64,000 nt of DNA from Phreatobacter stygius (GCF_005144885.1 NZ_CP039690.1:4291001-4355000); one strand, 5' to 3'; counted from the stretch's first letter, positions 44,626 to 53,913 are shown. Program-made: numbers and translations. The notes: generated by a model not told the origin, from the letters alone.

Positions 44626-45782
44626 CTCAGGCCAAGGCCGCGGGCGGTCAGCCCGCGCATGATTTCGCGGGTGCCGCCGCGCAGCGAGAAGGTCGGCGCG
44701 ACCTGGGTGACATAGGCGGTCGCCGCGGCAAGCCCGCCCGGATCGTCGAAGGCCGGCGGCAGGCCGACCAGGTCCTCGACCAGGCGCGGCGTATCCTGCT
44801 CGAGATCGACGCCGAGATCCTTGATCAGCGCGGCTTCCTGCAGCGGCGTCGCGCCGGCCTGCAACATGCCGGCGACCGAGATCGACATGGCGCGGAGCGT
44901 AGCGAGCCGTGCCACCAGCCGGCCGACGTCACGGGCGGCTTGCGCTTCGAAGCCGGTCTTGCCGATCGCATCGAGCATCGGCGGAACCAGCGGATAGGCG
45001 CTGAGATAGCGGTCCGGGCCGCTGCGCTCGAAGGCAAGCTCGGCATTGACCTGCGCCCAGCCGTCGCCTTCGCGGCCGACCATCATGCTGTCGGGAACAA
45101 AGACGGCGTCGAAGCGCACCTCGTTGAAATGGCTTTCGCCGGTCAGATCGGCGATCGGCCGGATCTCGATGCCGGACGACTTCAGATCGATCAGGAACTG
45201 CGACAGCCCGATATGGCGCGCCGTCTCGGATGCCGGCGCCGTGCGGAACAACCCGATCATGAAGTCCGATTGATGGGCGTTGGTGGTCCAGATCTTGGCG
45301 CCGTCGAGCCGCCAGCCGCCGCTGATCCGGGTCGCCTTGGACCTGAGCGAGGCGAGGTCCGAGCCGGAATCGGGCTCGCTCAAGCCGATGCAGAAGGCGA
45401 GCTCGCCGCGCGCGATGCGTGGCAGGAATTCGCGCTTCTGCTCGTCAGTGCCGACCCGCAGGATCAAGGGGCCGCTCTGGCGGTCGGCGATCCAATGCGC
45501 CGCGACCGGCGCACCGGCGGCCAGCATTTCCTCCAGCACGACATAACGCTCGAGCGCACTGCGCTCGTGGCCGCCGTAATTGGCCGGCCAGGTCATGCCG
45601 ATCCAGCCGTGCCGGCCGACCTGCCGGCTGAAGTCGCGGTCGAAAGCGGTCCACGACCGGGCCCGGTCGGCGATCGTCCAACCGGCCGAAACATCGTTCA
45701 GGAAGTTGCGGACCTTGGACCTGAGCGCCCGCGCCTCGTCGCGCGGCAGGTCGCAAAGCTCGAAATGGAATGCGGCAGCCAT
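44622..45782 (-). CDS. acyl-CoA dehydrogenase (long form)
   Basis: A 386-residue acyl-CoA dehydrogenase. FAD/substrate motif FCIGLSEPDSGSDLASL near residue 130 and KIWTTNAHQSDFMIGL near 165 are seen, with GGTREIMRGLTARGLGL at the C terminus. Together with the following 354-residue protein it probably makes a heteromeric dehydrogenase that forms an enoyl-CoA, which the hydratase at 42761-43564 would hydrate. First gene of the minus-strand operon. Confidence 0.9.
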   Translation of the reverse strand: MAAAFHFELCDLPRDEARALRSKVRNFLNDVSAGWTIADRARSWTAFDRDFSRQVGRHGWIGMTWPANYGGHERSALERYVVLEEMLAAGAPVAAHWIADRQSGPLILRVGTDEQKREFLPRIARGELAFCIGLSEPDSGSDLASLRSKATRISGGWRLDGAKIWTTNAHQSDFMIGLFRTAPASETARHIGLSQFLIDLKSSGIEIRPIADLTGESHFNEVRFDAVFVPDSMMVGREGDGWAQVNAELAFERSGPDRYLSAYPLVPPMLDAIGKTGFEAQAARDVGRLVARLATLRAMSISVAGMLQAGATPLQEAALIKDLGVDLEQDTPRLVEDLVGLPPAFDDPGGLAAATAYVTQVAPTFSLRGGTREIMRGLTARGLGLR

Positions 45783-45883
45783 GATCGGTTCCCTCGGCTT
45801 GCTCCGAGGCTAGCATCACCTGACCCTGGCCGGGAGGAAAGCCGTGTCCCCCAAAGGTCGGAGGTTGTCTCGGCCCCGAGTGG

Positions 45884-46366
45884 TCAGGCGGCGTGGCGGG
45901 CCGTCTTCTTCCAGTAGTCGACGATGGCGCCGATCATCGCGCGATAGTCCTGCAGCGCCGAGGGCTTGCGGAACATGGCATTGGCGCCGGCCTCATAGGC
46001 CTTGTCGATCGCCTGCTTGGTGTCGGCGCCGGAAATCACCACGACCGGGATCTGCCGGAGCGTCTCGTCCTTGCGCAGGGCTTTCAGGAAATCGAAGCCG
46101 TTCATCGCGCCCAGCTCCAGATCCAGGATGATGATATCGGGATCCTCGGCCAGCGCCGGATTGTCGCCGCCCTCGTTCTCGAAGTTCAGCCGCGCCAGCG
46201 CCTGTTCGGCCGAAGCGAAGGTTTCGAAGCTGCATTCGCTGAGCGCTTCTTCGAAAAATTGCATCATGAAGCCGATGTCATGCAACTCGTCGTCAACAAT
46301 CATCAGGCGGGTGAGCTGCCGCATGTCCGTCTCCGGCAAGGCCAATGCATGATTTGGAGGCGACAT
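45884..46366 (-). CDS. single-domain response regulator (Rcp1-like)
   Basis: A 160-residue receiver protein without output domain. The acidic pair is in LMIVDDE, the phosphoacceptor Asp in DIIILDLELGAMNGFDF and the conserved Lys in AMFRKPSA. Proteins of this shape (as Rcp1 of cyanobacteria) shuttle phosphate for phytochrome-like kinases. ATG 46366 or 46324 may be the start. It is divergent from a histidine kinase and close to a second receiver downstream. Confidence 0.87.
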   Translation of the reverse strand: MSPPNHALALPETDMRQLTRLMIVDDELHDIGFMMQFFEEALSECSFETFASAEQALARLNFENEGGDNPALAEDPDIIILDLELGAMNGFDFLKALRKDETLRQIPVVVISGADTKQAIDKAYEAGANAMFRKPSALQDYRAMIGAIVDYWKKTARHAA

Positions 46367-46556
46367 GAAACAATGCCGCCGTTAATTTTTCACTGACCGG
46401 GCGCGTCCATTCAAGACGCACCGGAACCACCACGTCGCGCACGCGGAGGTTGCTGCCGCGACTCACGCGGCGATATGAGGAGGGCGCTTGGCACGCGCTG
46501 TCAAGTTGTCGTAGCGCTGAGTGGCTCAATCGCGAATCGGACCAGAAGGGGCGTCT

Positions 46557-48716
46557 ATGCAAGGGCCGGTCAAAGCGAGGTCCTTGGCGCACTACCTTGC
46601 CGCCTTCGCGGCGGCGCTCGCCATACCTCCGCTGATCTTCGCGGCCTATGTCACCTATCGCTATGCCTGGTCCGAATGGCAGCGTTTCGAGGCGGTGGCC
46701 TATCAGCGCAACGAAGATCTCGTCGCCGATCTCGACCGGCTCCTGGCCGCGCGCATTTCCCTGCTGCAGGCCCTGGCGACGTCGCCGGCGATCGACAATG
46801 CCGACTTCCGGCGCTTTGATCTGCAGGCGCGCCAGTTCGTCGAACAGGGCATCGCGATCCGGATGCGCGATCGGACCAACCAGGTCGTCATCGATACGGC
46901 GCGCCCCTTGGGCGCCCCCTTGGGCAAAGAGCCGATCACCGCGCGGCAACAGGAGGTGCTGGAAGCGAAACAGCCCTTCATCACCGACCTCTATACGCGC
47001 CAGGCCGAAGGCCAGTACGCGGTCGGTATCAGCGTACCCGTCATTCGCGACGGCGAGGTGTTGTATTTCCTGACCACCGCGCTCAGTCCGGCCTATCTTG
47101 CGCGCTTTCTCGGGGAACGCGGGGTCGAGCCGCCCTATTATGCCTCGATCGCGGACCGCGCCGGCCGGGTCATCACCCGGTCCACCCGGCATGAGGAATC
47201 GGTCGGCCGTGCCTTGCCGGGTTATGAGCGGATCCGCGATGCCAAGGGCGCCTGGAGCGGCGTCAATCCCGAGGGCGTCGCCGTCTCCGCCTATTACAAC
47301 CGCTCGGAGCTTTCCGGCTGGTTCGTCACGACCGGGGTCGACCGCCAGGCGCTGGAAGCGCCCATGCGCTCGTTGCTGTGGCGGTTGTTCGCGCTCGCCG
47401 CCGCGCTGCTCACCCTGTCGGTCGGCACCGCCACCTTTCTCGCCCACCGGTTTTCGCAGGCAAGCTCGGCGCTCGCCGGCGCGGCCGACGCGGTCGGCAC
47501 CGGCCAACTGGCCGCCACGCCGCAGACGCCGATCAGCGAAATCAACCGCATCGGCGCTGCCTTTTCCCGCGCCTCGGTCCAGCTGCAGGAACAGGCCAAG
47601 GCACTCGAGCGCGCCAATCAGGATCTCGAATTGCGGGTGGCCCGGCGCACCGGCGAACTGGCCGCCAGCGAGGAGCGCCACCGTCTGCTCGCCGACAACT
47701 CGACCGATGTCATCTTGCTGCGCAAGGCCTCGGGGCCGGTCACCTTCGCCTCACCGTCCTGCTTGAGACTGCTCGGCTACAGCGTCGCGGAAATGCAGAC
47801 CAAATTGCCCGACGACCTGATCCACCCCGACGACCTCGGTCGGGTTCTCGCGATCAACCGGGCGATCGGCCCGGCCAATCCTTCGGCGTCGAGCATCCAT
47901 CGCCTGCGCCACAAGGACGGCCACTGGATCTGGGTCCAGAGCACCTACAGTTTCATGGCGCAGGTCGGCCCGGATCGGCCGAACATCATGGCGGTGGTGC
48001 GCGATGACACCGAACGGCAATTGCGGGAACTCAAGCTGCGTCATTCCAACGAAGCGCTCCAGCAATTCTCGGCGATCGTTTCGCACGACCTGCAGGCGCC
48101 CCTGCGCCACATCAACATGTTCTCCGACCTGCTGCAGGCCCGCGTCGGAAACCAGGATGCCGAGACCACCGGTTATGCCAGGCGGATCATGGCCAGCGTC
48201 GAGCGGATGCAGCGCCAGATCCGCAGCCTGCTGGTCTATACGCAGGTCGCCTATGCGACGGTCAAATCGGAAGAGGTACCGCTGGAGCGCGTCATTGCCG
48301 AGGCCACAGCCCTGCTCGACACGCAGGTCGAGGAGGCTGGCGCCAGGATCGATCTGATCGATCGGCCGGTCCTCTGGGGCGATCCGGATCTGCTGGTCAC
48401 GCTGTTCCAGAACCTCATCGCCAATGCCCTCAAATACCGCCGTGATGATCCGCCGGTCGTCACGATCACGGCGCAAGCCTCTGGCCAGCAATGGGAAATC
48501 TCAGTCGAGGACAAGGGCCTCGGCATCGATCCGCAATATAGCGAGCGCATCTTCGAGATCTTCCGGCGGCTGCATCGCGACGAGAGCCGCTATCCCGGCA
48601 TGGGGCTCGGCCTGGCGCTGTGCCGGCGCATCGTCGAGAGCCACGACGGCCAGATCTGGCTCGACACCGGCTATTCTCAAGGCGCGCGATTCAGGCTTAC
48701 ACTCCCCCGCCGATGA
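46557..48716 (+). CDS. membrane histidine kinase with PAS domain
   Basis: A 719-residue sensor kinase. A first helix (YLAAFAAALAIPPLIFAAYV), a periplasmic sensor of about 220 residues (PDC-like), a second helix (LFALAAALLTLSVGTATFLA) and a HAMP-like linker are followed by a PAS domain around residues 375-490. The phosphorylatable His lies in IVSHDLQAPLRHIN, a form common in phytochrome-type kinases. The HATPase has NLIANALKYR, DKGLGIDPQY and GMGLGLALCRRI. Start 46557 follows GAAGGGG. Its partners are probably the two neighbouring receivers. Confidence 0.89.
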   Translation: MQGPVKARSLAHYLAAFAAALAIPPLIFAAYVTYRYAWSEWQRFEAVAYQRNEDLVADLDRLLAARISLLQALATSPAIDNADFRRFDLQARQFVEQGIAIRMRDRTNQVVIDTARPLGAPLGKEPITARQQEVLEAKQPFITDLYTRQAEGQYAVGISVPVIRDGEVLYFLTTALSPAYLARFLGERGVEPPYYASIADRAGRVITRSTRHEESVGRALPGYERIRDAKGAWSGVNPEGVAVSAYYNRSELSGWFVTTGVDRQALEAPMRSLLWRLFALAAALLTLSVGTATFLAHRFSQASSALAGAADAVGTGQLAATPQTPISEINRIGAAFSRASVQLQEQAKALERANQDLELRVARRTGELAASEERHRLLADNSTDVILLRKASGPVTFASPSCLRLLGYSVAEMQTKLPDDLIHPDDLGRVLAINRAIGPANPSASSIHRLRHKDGHWIWVQSTYSFMAQVGPDRPNIMAVVRDDTERQLRELKLRHSNEALQQFSAIVSHDLQAPLRHINMFSDLLQARVGNQDAETTGYARRIMASVERMQRQIRSLLVYTQVAYATVKSEEVPLERVIAEATALLDTQVEEAGARIDLIDRPVLWGDPDLLVTLFQNLIANALKYRRDDPPVVTITAQASGQQWEISVEDKGLGIDPQYSERIFEIFRRLHRDESRYPGMGLGLALCRRIVESHDGQIWLDTGYSQGARFRLTLPRR

Positions 48717-48752
48717 CATCGATGGCCGTGCGTTCGGCGGCCGGGAGCAGTA

Positions 48753-49157
48753 ATGGATCTTCACAAGAGGCGTCTTCTCATTGTGGATGACGATGCCGAC
48801 GAGGTGTTCTTCGTCGAAAACGCATTCAAGGGAGTTTCGACTCCCGTGGAAATACGACATGCCGAGAGCGGCGAAGCGGCGCTCGCACAGATCAAGACGT
48901 TCAATCCCGGCCTCATCCTGCTCGACCTGAACATGCCCGGCATGAACGGCCATGACGTGTTGCGGGCGATCAAACAGGACGACGAGACCTGCGGACTGGC
49001 CACCGTCATCTTCAGTTCGTCCGAACAGCGGGCGGATATCGACGCCTGCTATCGCGGCAACGCCAATGCCTATGTGGTGAAGCCGCGCTCGTCCGACGGC
49101 TACCGGGAACTGGCCGAAAATATCACGCGGTTCTGGTTCGAGACCGCCCGCCTCTGA
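48753..49157 (+). CDS. single-domain response regulator (Rcp1-like)
   Basis: A 134-residue receiver. LLIVDDDADE, phosphoacceptor Asp in LILLDLNMPGMNG and Lys in AYVVKPRSSDGY are intact. It begins 36 bases after the kinase stop and is likely in its operon, making it the first candidate phosphate acceptor. No output domain is present. Confidence 0.9.
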   Translation: MDLHKRRLLIVDDDADEVFFVENAFKGVSTPVEIRHAESGEAALAQIKTFNPGLILLDLNMPGMNGHDVLRAIKQDDETCGLATVIFSSSEQRADIDACYRGNANAYVVKPRSSDGYRELAENITRFWFETARL

Positions 49158-49227
49158 GGCCGGGCCGCCGGGCCATGGCTGGACGGCGCCGCGGCTCGGC
49201 GTCGCCGTCCGGCCTTGTGGCCCGGCC
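49158..49227. terminator. bidirectional terminator-like nested hairpins
   Basis: Outer arms GGCCGGGCC (49158-49166) and GGCCCGGCC (49219-49227), and inner arms GGACGGCG (49181-49188) and CGCCGTCC (49203-49210), are both perfect. They lie between the convergent response regulator and AraC genes. There is no T run. Confidence 0.5.
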
Positions 49228-49249
49228 GACCCCCGGGCGGAGCGGGCGT

Positions 49250-50095
49250 TCAGGTCTTGATCGGGATCCAGATCTCCAGCCCGCCATTGCCGGTGCGTGG
49301 GTCGAATTCCTCGCCATAACGTTCGAACAGCGGAGCGTCCGTGGCGTTGTGGCCCGATTCCGGCAGCCACTTGCTCCAGATCGTGTGCATGGTGCGGCGG
49401 ATGGTCGAGATGTGGTCGCGATGGGCGAAGACGGCATAACGCTGGGCCGCCACGCGGAGGCGGGCGAGGTCCTGCGGCAGGCCTGAGACGTCGCTGACCT
49501 CGACGCCGCACAGATAGTCGAAATTGCCGTCGTCGTCGCTGTTGTAGCAGACGCCGTAGGAGACCTGCCCGACCTGTCCCGGGACATGGCCGAAATGCGG
49601 CCCGAAGCGTTGCCACTGGGCCGGGATGGCTCTGCTGCTGTCGCAGCTGTAGCGCTCGTTCAGGCCGGCGATCAGCAAGGCCTTGCCGTCTTCGATGCGC
49701 GGTGTTTCGAGATGGGCGAGGAGGGCTTCGTTCATTTTGATCGGCTCCACCAGGGGCACATTGACGAGATGGCGTTGGCTGCGCACCTGTTCGGGCGTCA
49801 GCCCGAACAGGTCGCGAAACGCCCGTGTGAAGGCTTCGTGAGAGCCGTAACCGGCGTCGAGGGCGACCGCCAGGATGTCGGGCGCACCGTCGGCAAGCGA
49901 TCGGGCGGCCTCGCTCAGGCGGCGGCCGCGCAGATAACGCACGGCCGACTGACCTGTCGCGGCGACGAAAGCGCGGGTCAGGTAGAAGCGGGAAACCCCG
50001 CCCACCGCCGCGATGTCGTCGAGCTCGATGCTGTCGGCGAAATGGCCTTCAATGAACCAGAGGGCTTTTTCAACGGGGGTCATGGCAGCTCTCAT
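49250..50095 (-). CDS. AraC-family regulator with GyrI-like ligand domain
   Basis: A 281-residue Rob/SoxS-type protein. Two HTH motifs at the N terminus: LDDIAAVGGVSRFYLTRAF and ILAVALDAGYGSHEAFTRAF, ending FGLTPEQVRSQR. The C-terminal half (residues 125-281) is a GyrI-like effector-binding domain, starting EPIKMNEALLAHLETPRIED. Such proteins respond to hydrophobic drugs or metabolites. Divergent from modA across a 177-base gap. Confidence 0.88.
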   Translation of the reverse strand: MRAAMTPVEKALWFIEGHFADSIELDDIAAVGGVSRFYLTRAFVAATGQSAVRYLRGRRLSEAARSLADGAPDILAVALDAGYGSHEAFTRAFRDLFGLTPEQVRSQRHLVNVPLVEPIKMNEALLAHLETPRIEDGKALLIAGLNERYSCDSSRAIPAQWQRFGPHFGHVPGQVGQVSYGVCYNSDDDGNFDYLCGVEVSDVSGLPQDLARLRVAAQRYAVFAHRDHISTIRRTMHTIWSKWLPESGHNATDAPLFERYGEEFDPRTGNGGLEIWIPIKT

Positions 50096-50226
50096 GCGAA
50101 GCGCGATGCCGTTGGTATCGGCATTGGGCGAAGCTCATTTGATCGTTCTTGCGCAGGCCGCGTGGCGCGACGTTCTTGGCATTTGCCCGATGCTTGCACG
50201 AACCGCGGCTGTCGGCTCGACCAAAG

Positions 50227-50250
50227 CGCTATATTCCGATAGCTATAGCG
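50227..50250. promoter_or_regulatory. Mo-box: ModE binding site upstream of modA
   Basis: CGCTATA (50227-50233), ten bases, TATAGCG (50244-50250). This fits the Mo-box consensus of ModE-type proteins (CG-TATA...TATA-CG). It lies 22 bases before the probable modA start, so ModE with molybdate could block transcription. A ModE-like gene lies at 53369-53782. Confidence 0.75.
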
Positions 50251-50272
50251 TGGATCACCGATGGAGCCCTTC

Positions 50273-51061
50273 ATGCCGTTCGTCCCTGGCCGCCGCGCCG
50301 TCCTTGCCTTGCTTGCCGTCTTTGCCCTCTCCGGTGCCCGTCCGGCGTCAGCCCAGGAGACGCGCCCGGTCCTGGTCTTTGCCGCCGCCAGCTTGCAGAC
50401 CGCGCTCAACGGTATCGCCGCGGAATGGCAGAAAGAGACCGGCAAGCGCGCGACCTTTTCTTATGCCGCCTCCTCGGCGCTGGCCCGGCAGATGGAGCAG
50501 GGCGCGCCGGCCGACCTGTTCGCCTCCGCCGACCTGGAGTGGATGGACTGGGTCCAGCAGCGCAACCTGATCCGACCCGGCAGCCGCCAGACGCTGCTGG
50601 CCAACACGCTGGTGCTGATCGCGCCGGCGAGCCTGGCGACCGACCTGAAGATCCAGCCGGGCTTTCCGCTCGCCGCCGCGATCGGCGATTCGCGCCTCGC
50701 CACCGGCGACCCGCGCGCCGTGCCGGTCGGGCGTTATGCCCAGGCGGCGCTGACCGCGCTCGGCGTCTGGAACGAGGTTCAGCCGCGCATTGCCGGCGCC
50801 GACAATGTCCGGGCGGCGCTGGCGCTGGTCGCCCGCGGCGAGGCCCGTTTCGGCATCGTCTATGCAACCGATGCCAGGACCGAAGCGCGGGTGAAGGTGG
50901 TCGACACCTTTCCCGCCGGCAGCCATCCGCCGGTGCTCTATCCCTTTGCCCTGACGGCGTCCTCCGCCCATCCCGATGCTGGCGCCTTCATGACCTACTT
51001 GCGTTCTCCCGCCGCGATCAGGATCTTCGAGGCCGAGGGCTTCTCGATCGTGAGGGACTAG
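50273..51061 (+). CDS. modA: molybdate ABC transporter binding protein
   Basis: A 262-residue periplasmic molybdate/tungstate binding protein. Signal peptide RRAVLALLAVFALSGARPAS is cut near ASAQETR. LVFAAASLQTALNGIAAEWQ and TFSYAASSALARQMEQGAPAD include the oxyanion-binding serines; FASADLEWMDW is typical. I prefer ATG 50273 over 50261 because GGAG lies six bases upstream. A Mo-box is directly before the gene. It is followed not by modB but by modC, 31 bases away. Confidence 0.92.
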   Translation: MPFVPGRRAVLALLAVFALSGARPASAQETRPVLVFAAASLQTALNGIAAEWQKETGKRATFSYAASSALARQMEQGAPADLFASADLEWMDWVQQRNLIRPGSRQTLLANTLVLIAPASLATDLKIQPGFPLAAAIGDSRLATGDPRAVPVGRYAQAALTALGVWNEVQPRIAGADNVRAALALVARGEARFGIVYATDARTEARVKVVDTFPAGSHPPVLYPFALTASSAHPDAGAFMTYLRSPAAIRIFEAEGFSIVRD

Positions 51062-51092
51062 GCGATATGGTCGGGATGGGAATGGCGGGCAC

Positions 51093-52217
51093 ATGATCGC
51101 TTTCGATTGCCGGCTCGACCGTTCCGATTTCCAGTTTGCGGCGGCCTTCGAGGGCGACCGCGGCATCACCGCCCTGTTCGGCCCCTCGGGCTCCGGCAAG
51201 TCGACGGCCATCCGCCTGATCGCCGGCCTGGAACGGCCGACCGCCGGGCGCATCGTCGTCGACGGCACCGTGCTGGTCGACACGGCCGCGGGTGTGGTCA
51301 TGCCGCCGCACGCCCGCCGCATCGGCCTGGTGTTCCAGGACGCCTTGCTGTTCCCGCATCTGTCGGTCAGGTCGAACCTCACCTATGGCCGCTGGTTCAC
51401 CGCCAGGGCGGAGCGCAGGATCGGCCTGGAACCGGTGGTCGAGGTGCTTGGCATCGGCCACCTGCTCGACCGCCGGCCGGGCACCTTGTCGGGCGGCGAG
51501 CGCCAGCGGGTGGCGATCGGCCGGGCGCTGCTGACCTCGCCGCGGCTGCTGCTGATGGACGAGCCGCTCGCCTCCCTCGACGCCGCGCGCAAGCTGGAAA
51601 TCCTGCCCTTCATCGAACGGCTGCGCGACGAATTCGCCATTCCCATCGTCTATGTCAGCCATGCGGTCGAAGAGGTCGCCCGGCTCGCCTCGAAGGTCAT
51701 CAAGCTCGATCGCGGCCGGGTCGTTGGCGCTGGAGCTGCGATCGACGTGCTGACGCCGACCTCGCTCGCCGACACGGCCGCACGTTTCGACGCCGTCTCC
51801 TTCGTCACCGGAACGGTGCTGCGCCAGTTGCGCGATTTCGGCGTCACGGTGCTTGGCCACCCGGCCGGCGAGATCACCGTGCCCGGCCTGATCGAGCCGA
51901 CATCGGCACCGGTGCGCGTCACGGTCCGGGCCACCAATGTCACCCTTGCGGTCGGCCGGCCCGGCCAGATCAGCGTGCGCACCATGCTGGCCGGGCGGAT
52001 CGTCAAGATGGAGGTCGATGACGGTCCCTTTGCGCTCGCCACCATCGAACTTGTCGGCGGTGAGCGGCTGATCGCCTATGCGACGCGGCTGGCGATGGAC
52101 GACCTCGGCCTCGATGTCGGCGACGAAGTCACCGCCCTGGTCAAGGCGGTGGGGATCGACGAGCGCGGCGTCCCGGGCCTGAAATTGATCGGTGGCCACG
52201 CGGCACGGGCGGATTGA
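51093..52217 (+). CDS. modC: molybdate ABC transporter ATP-binding protein
   Basis: A 374-residue ATPase. Walker A FGPSGSGKST near residue 30, Q-loop LVFQDALLFPHLS, signature LSGGERQRVAIGRAL near 130 and Walker B LLLMDEPLASLD. The C-terminal 70 residues form a Mop/TOBE domain that binds oxyanions (VRATNVTLAVGRPGQISVRT). It needs a ModB permease, which is not encoded in the window. Confidence 0.92.
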   Translation: MIAFDCRLDRSDFQFAAAFEGDRGITALFGPSGSGKSTAIRLIAGLERPTAGRIVVDGTVLVDTAAGVVMPPHARRIGLVFQDALLFPHLSVRSNLTYGRWFTARAERRIGLEPVVEVLGIGHLLDRRPGTLSGGERQRVAIGRALLTSPRLLLMDEPLASLDAARKLEILPFIERLRDEFAIPIVYVSHAVEEVARLASKVIKLDRGRVVGAGAAIDVLTPTSLADTAARFDAVSFVTGTVLRQLRDFGVTVLGHPAGEITVPGLIEPTSAPVRVTVRATNVTLAVGRPGQISVRTMLAGRIVKMEVDDGPFALATIELVGGERLIAYATRLAMDDLGLDVGDEVTALVKAVGIDERGVPGLKLIGGHAARAD

Positions 52218-52342
52218 CCGCCGGCTTGCCGCATGGCTGCCGCTCGTTCCACGTCGATCATGGTTAACCGATCCTCAATCCTCACACGCTCAGATGGTCG
52301 GCATGAACCGACTCATCCTGTCGGTGTGGAAGGCCGCAGGCC

Positions 52343-53344
52343 GTGACAAGCATCATTTCGAAGAGCTTTTACACCGCGACGTTCAGCCAGGCGTCGTCGG
52401 CTGCGGCCGCCGGCTCCAAGGCCGCGGCGACCCAGGCGGCCACGGCCGGCCAGCCTGCGTCGGTGCTGCTGCTGGGATCGGCGGAGGCCGACAAGCAGGC
52501 CGGCACATCGTCCTTGTTCGGCGCATCGAAGGCATTGTCGGAAGCGCAGAAATCGGCGCGCGACGTGCTCGCCAAGCTCGACCAGGTCCGGACGTCGGCG
52601 GTCGGCGAGCGCAAGGCCGCCGCCCAGCAGAAACTGGAGCTGGCACGCAAGAAGCTGCAGATGCTGCGCATGATGGGCGGCGACCCGAAGACGATCGCGC
52701 GGCAAGCCAAACAGATCGCCCAGGAGATCCGGGAAGCTGCCAGGGAATATGGCGCCGCCGTCCAGGCCGGCGCCGCGCCGCCAGTCAGTGGAGCCGCGGC
52801 TTCGGAAGCACCGTCCGCGCCCGCCGAGGCCGGAGCGGCGAAGACCGGCGACGCGCAGGCCGCCGCCACCGATCCGAAGGCCGGCGTCGAAACCCAGTCT
52901 GCAGCCGCGAAAGCGGCCGAGGGCGCCCAGGTCGGCCAGGGCCAGCAGGAGAAAAACGCCGCCGGCAATGCGACCGGCGACAAGACGACGATCCGCGAGC
53001 AGGCAGCCAAGGCCTATCAGGATGCGGCGGCGAAGCTGGCCCAGAAGTCGGCCTCGAACGAAACCGAGCGCGAGGCTCTCGACAAGTTCAAGCAGGCGGC
53101 CGACGAAGCCAAACGGCTGATCGAAGAGGCCGTGCGCAAGCTTCGGGCCCGCAATGCCAACGATCCCGATGCGCGCGAGGCCGAGAATGCCAGGCAGGCC
53201 ATGATGGCGGAGGTCGACAAACTCGCCGAAACCATGCGCATCGCCGAAACCGCTGCTGGAACCGAGGCGGTCGGCGCGGCCGGCGAAGCCGAGGCCGGGG
53301 CGGATGCCGCCGTGGCCGTTCCCGTGATCAATATCCTGGCCTGA
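52343..53344 (+). CDS. Ala/Lys/Glu-rich coiled-coil protein, unknown function
   Basis: A 333-residue protein with no recognised domain. GTG 52343 is the start. Two helical stretches are predicted by composition: residues 70-150 (ARDVLAKLDQV, AAAQQKLELARKKLQML) and 205-310 (EQAAKAYQDAAAKLAQ, NETEREALDKFKQAA), joined by an Ala/Pro-rich linker with low complexity. No signal peptide or membrane helix. It lies between modC and a convergent modE-like gene but has no obvious tie to molybdate. Resemblance to coiled-coil scaffold proteins is all I can offer. Confidence 0.7.
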   Translation: MTSIISKSFYTATFSQASSAAAAGSKAAATQAATAGQPASVLLLGSAEADKQAGTSSLFGASKALSEAQKSARDVLAKLDQVRTSAVGERKAAAQQKLELARKKLQMLRMMGGDPKTIARQAKQIAQEIREAAREYGAAVQAGAAPPVSGAAASEAPSAPAEAGAAKTGDAQAAATDPKAGVETQSAAAKAAEGAQVGQGQQEKNAAGNATGDKTTIREQAAKAYQDAAAKLAQKSASNETEREALDKFKQAADEAKRLIEEAVRKLRARNANDPDAREAENARQAMMAEVDKLAETMRIAETAAGTEAVGAAGEAEAGADAAVAVPVINILA

Positions 53345-53368
53345 CGCCAGCGGCATGGCCTGCCCGAA

Positions 53369-53782
53369 TCAGTCCTGGGCAATATCCCGATCGAACGGCG
53401 CCAGTTCCTCCTGGATCGCGGCAAGCGTCCTTGCCTCGACCCGGCGATAGGCGGTCACCAGCGCGAGGCCAAATTCGGTCAGCTGGGCGCCGCCGCCCTG
53501 CGATCCGCCGGCCGCCGCGGTGACCACGGCGCGGGTGAACATCTTGTTGACGGCATCGACCAGAACCCAGGCGCGCCGGTAGGACATGCCGAGCTCGCGG
53601 CCGGCCGCCGAGATCGAGCCGGTTCGCCCGATCGCTTCCAGCAGGTCGATCTTGCCCGGTCCGAGCCGCATGGCCTCGCCGAAGACGATACGCAGGCGCG
53701 GCGACAGGCGCGCGATACCCGATCCGGCGGCCGGCGGCCGCTTCGGCTTGATCGACACGACGGTACCCTGTTTCGCGCGCAT
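53369..53782 (-). CDS. ModE-like one-domain winged helix regulator
   Basis: A 137-residue protein matching only the N-terminal DNA-binding domain of ModE: GPGKIDLLEAIGRTGSISAA, GRELGMSYRRAWVLVDAVNK and GGGAQLTEFGLALVTAYRRVE. The molybdate-binding C-terminal (Mop) domains of full ModE (about 260 residues) are absent. The protein could bind the Mo-box before modA but would need a separate way to sense molybdate. Confidence 0.85.
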   Translation of the reverse strand: MRAKQGTVVSIKPKRPPAAGSGIARLSPRLRIVFGEAMRLGPGKIDLLEAIGRTGSISAAGRELGMSYRRAWVLVDAVNKMFTRAVVTAAAGGSQGGGAQLTEFGLALVTAYRRVEARTLAAIQEELAPFDRDIAQD

Positions 53783-53913
53783 GGGTGACGGCTCCTGTCT
53801 CGGACCTCAGGGGAAGACCATTATAGCTGCGACAATGCGCCGGCGGCGATGGCCTTTGCATTGCCTCGCCCGGCAATTGACACCGCCGCGCCTGCGGCGT
53901 TACTCGTCGGAAC

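Noticed and set aside
53877-53906. TTGACA promoter before the DUF2946 gene
   Set aside because: TTGACA is clear but the -10 region is poor, and it would put the start site at the first possible ATG.
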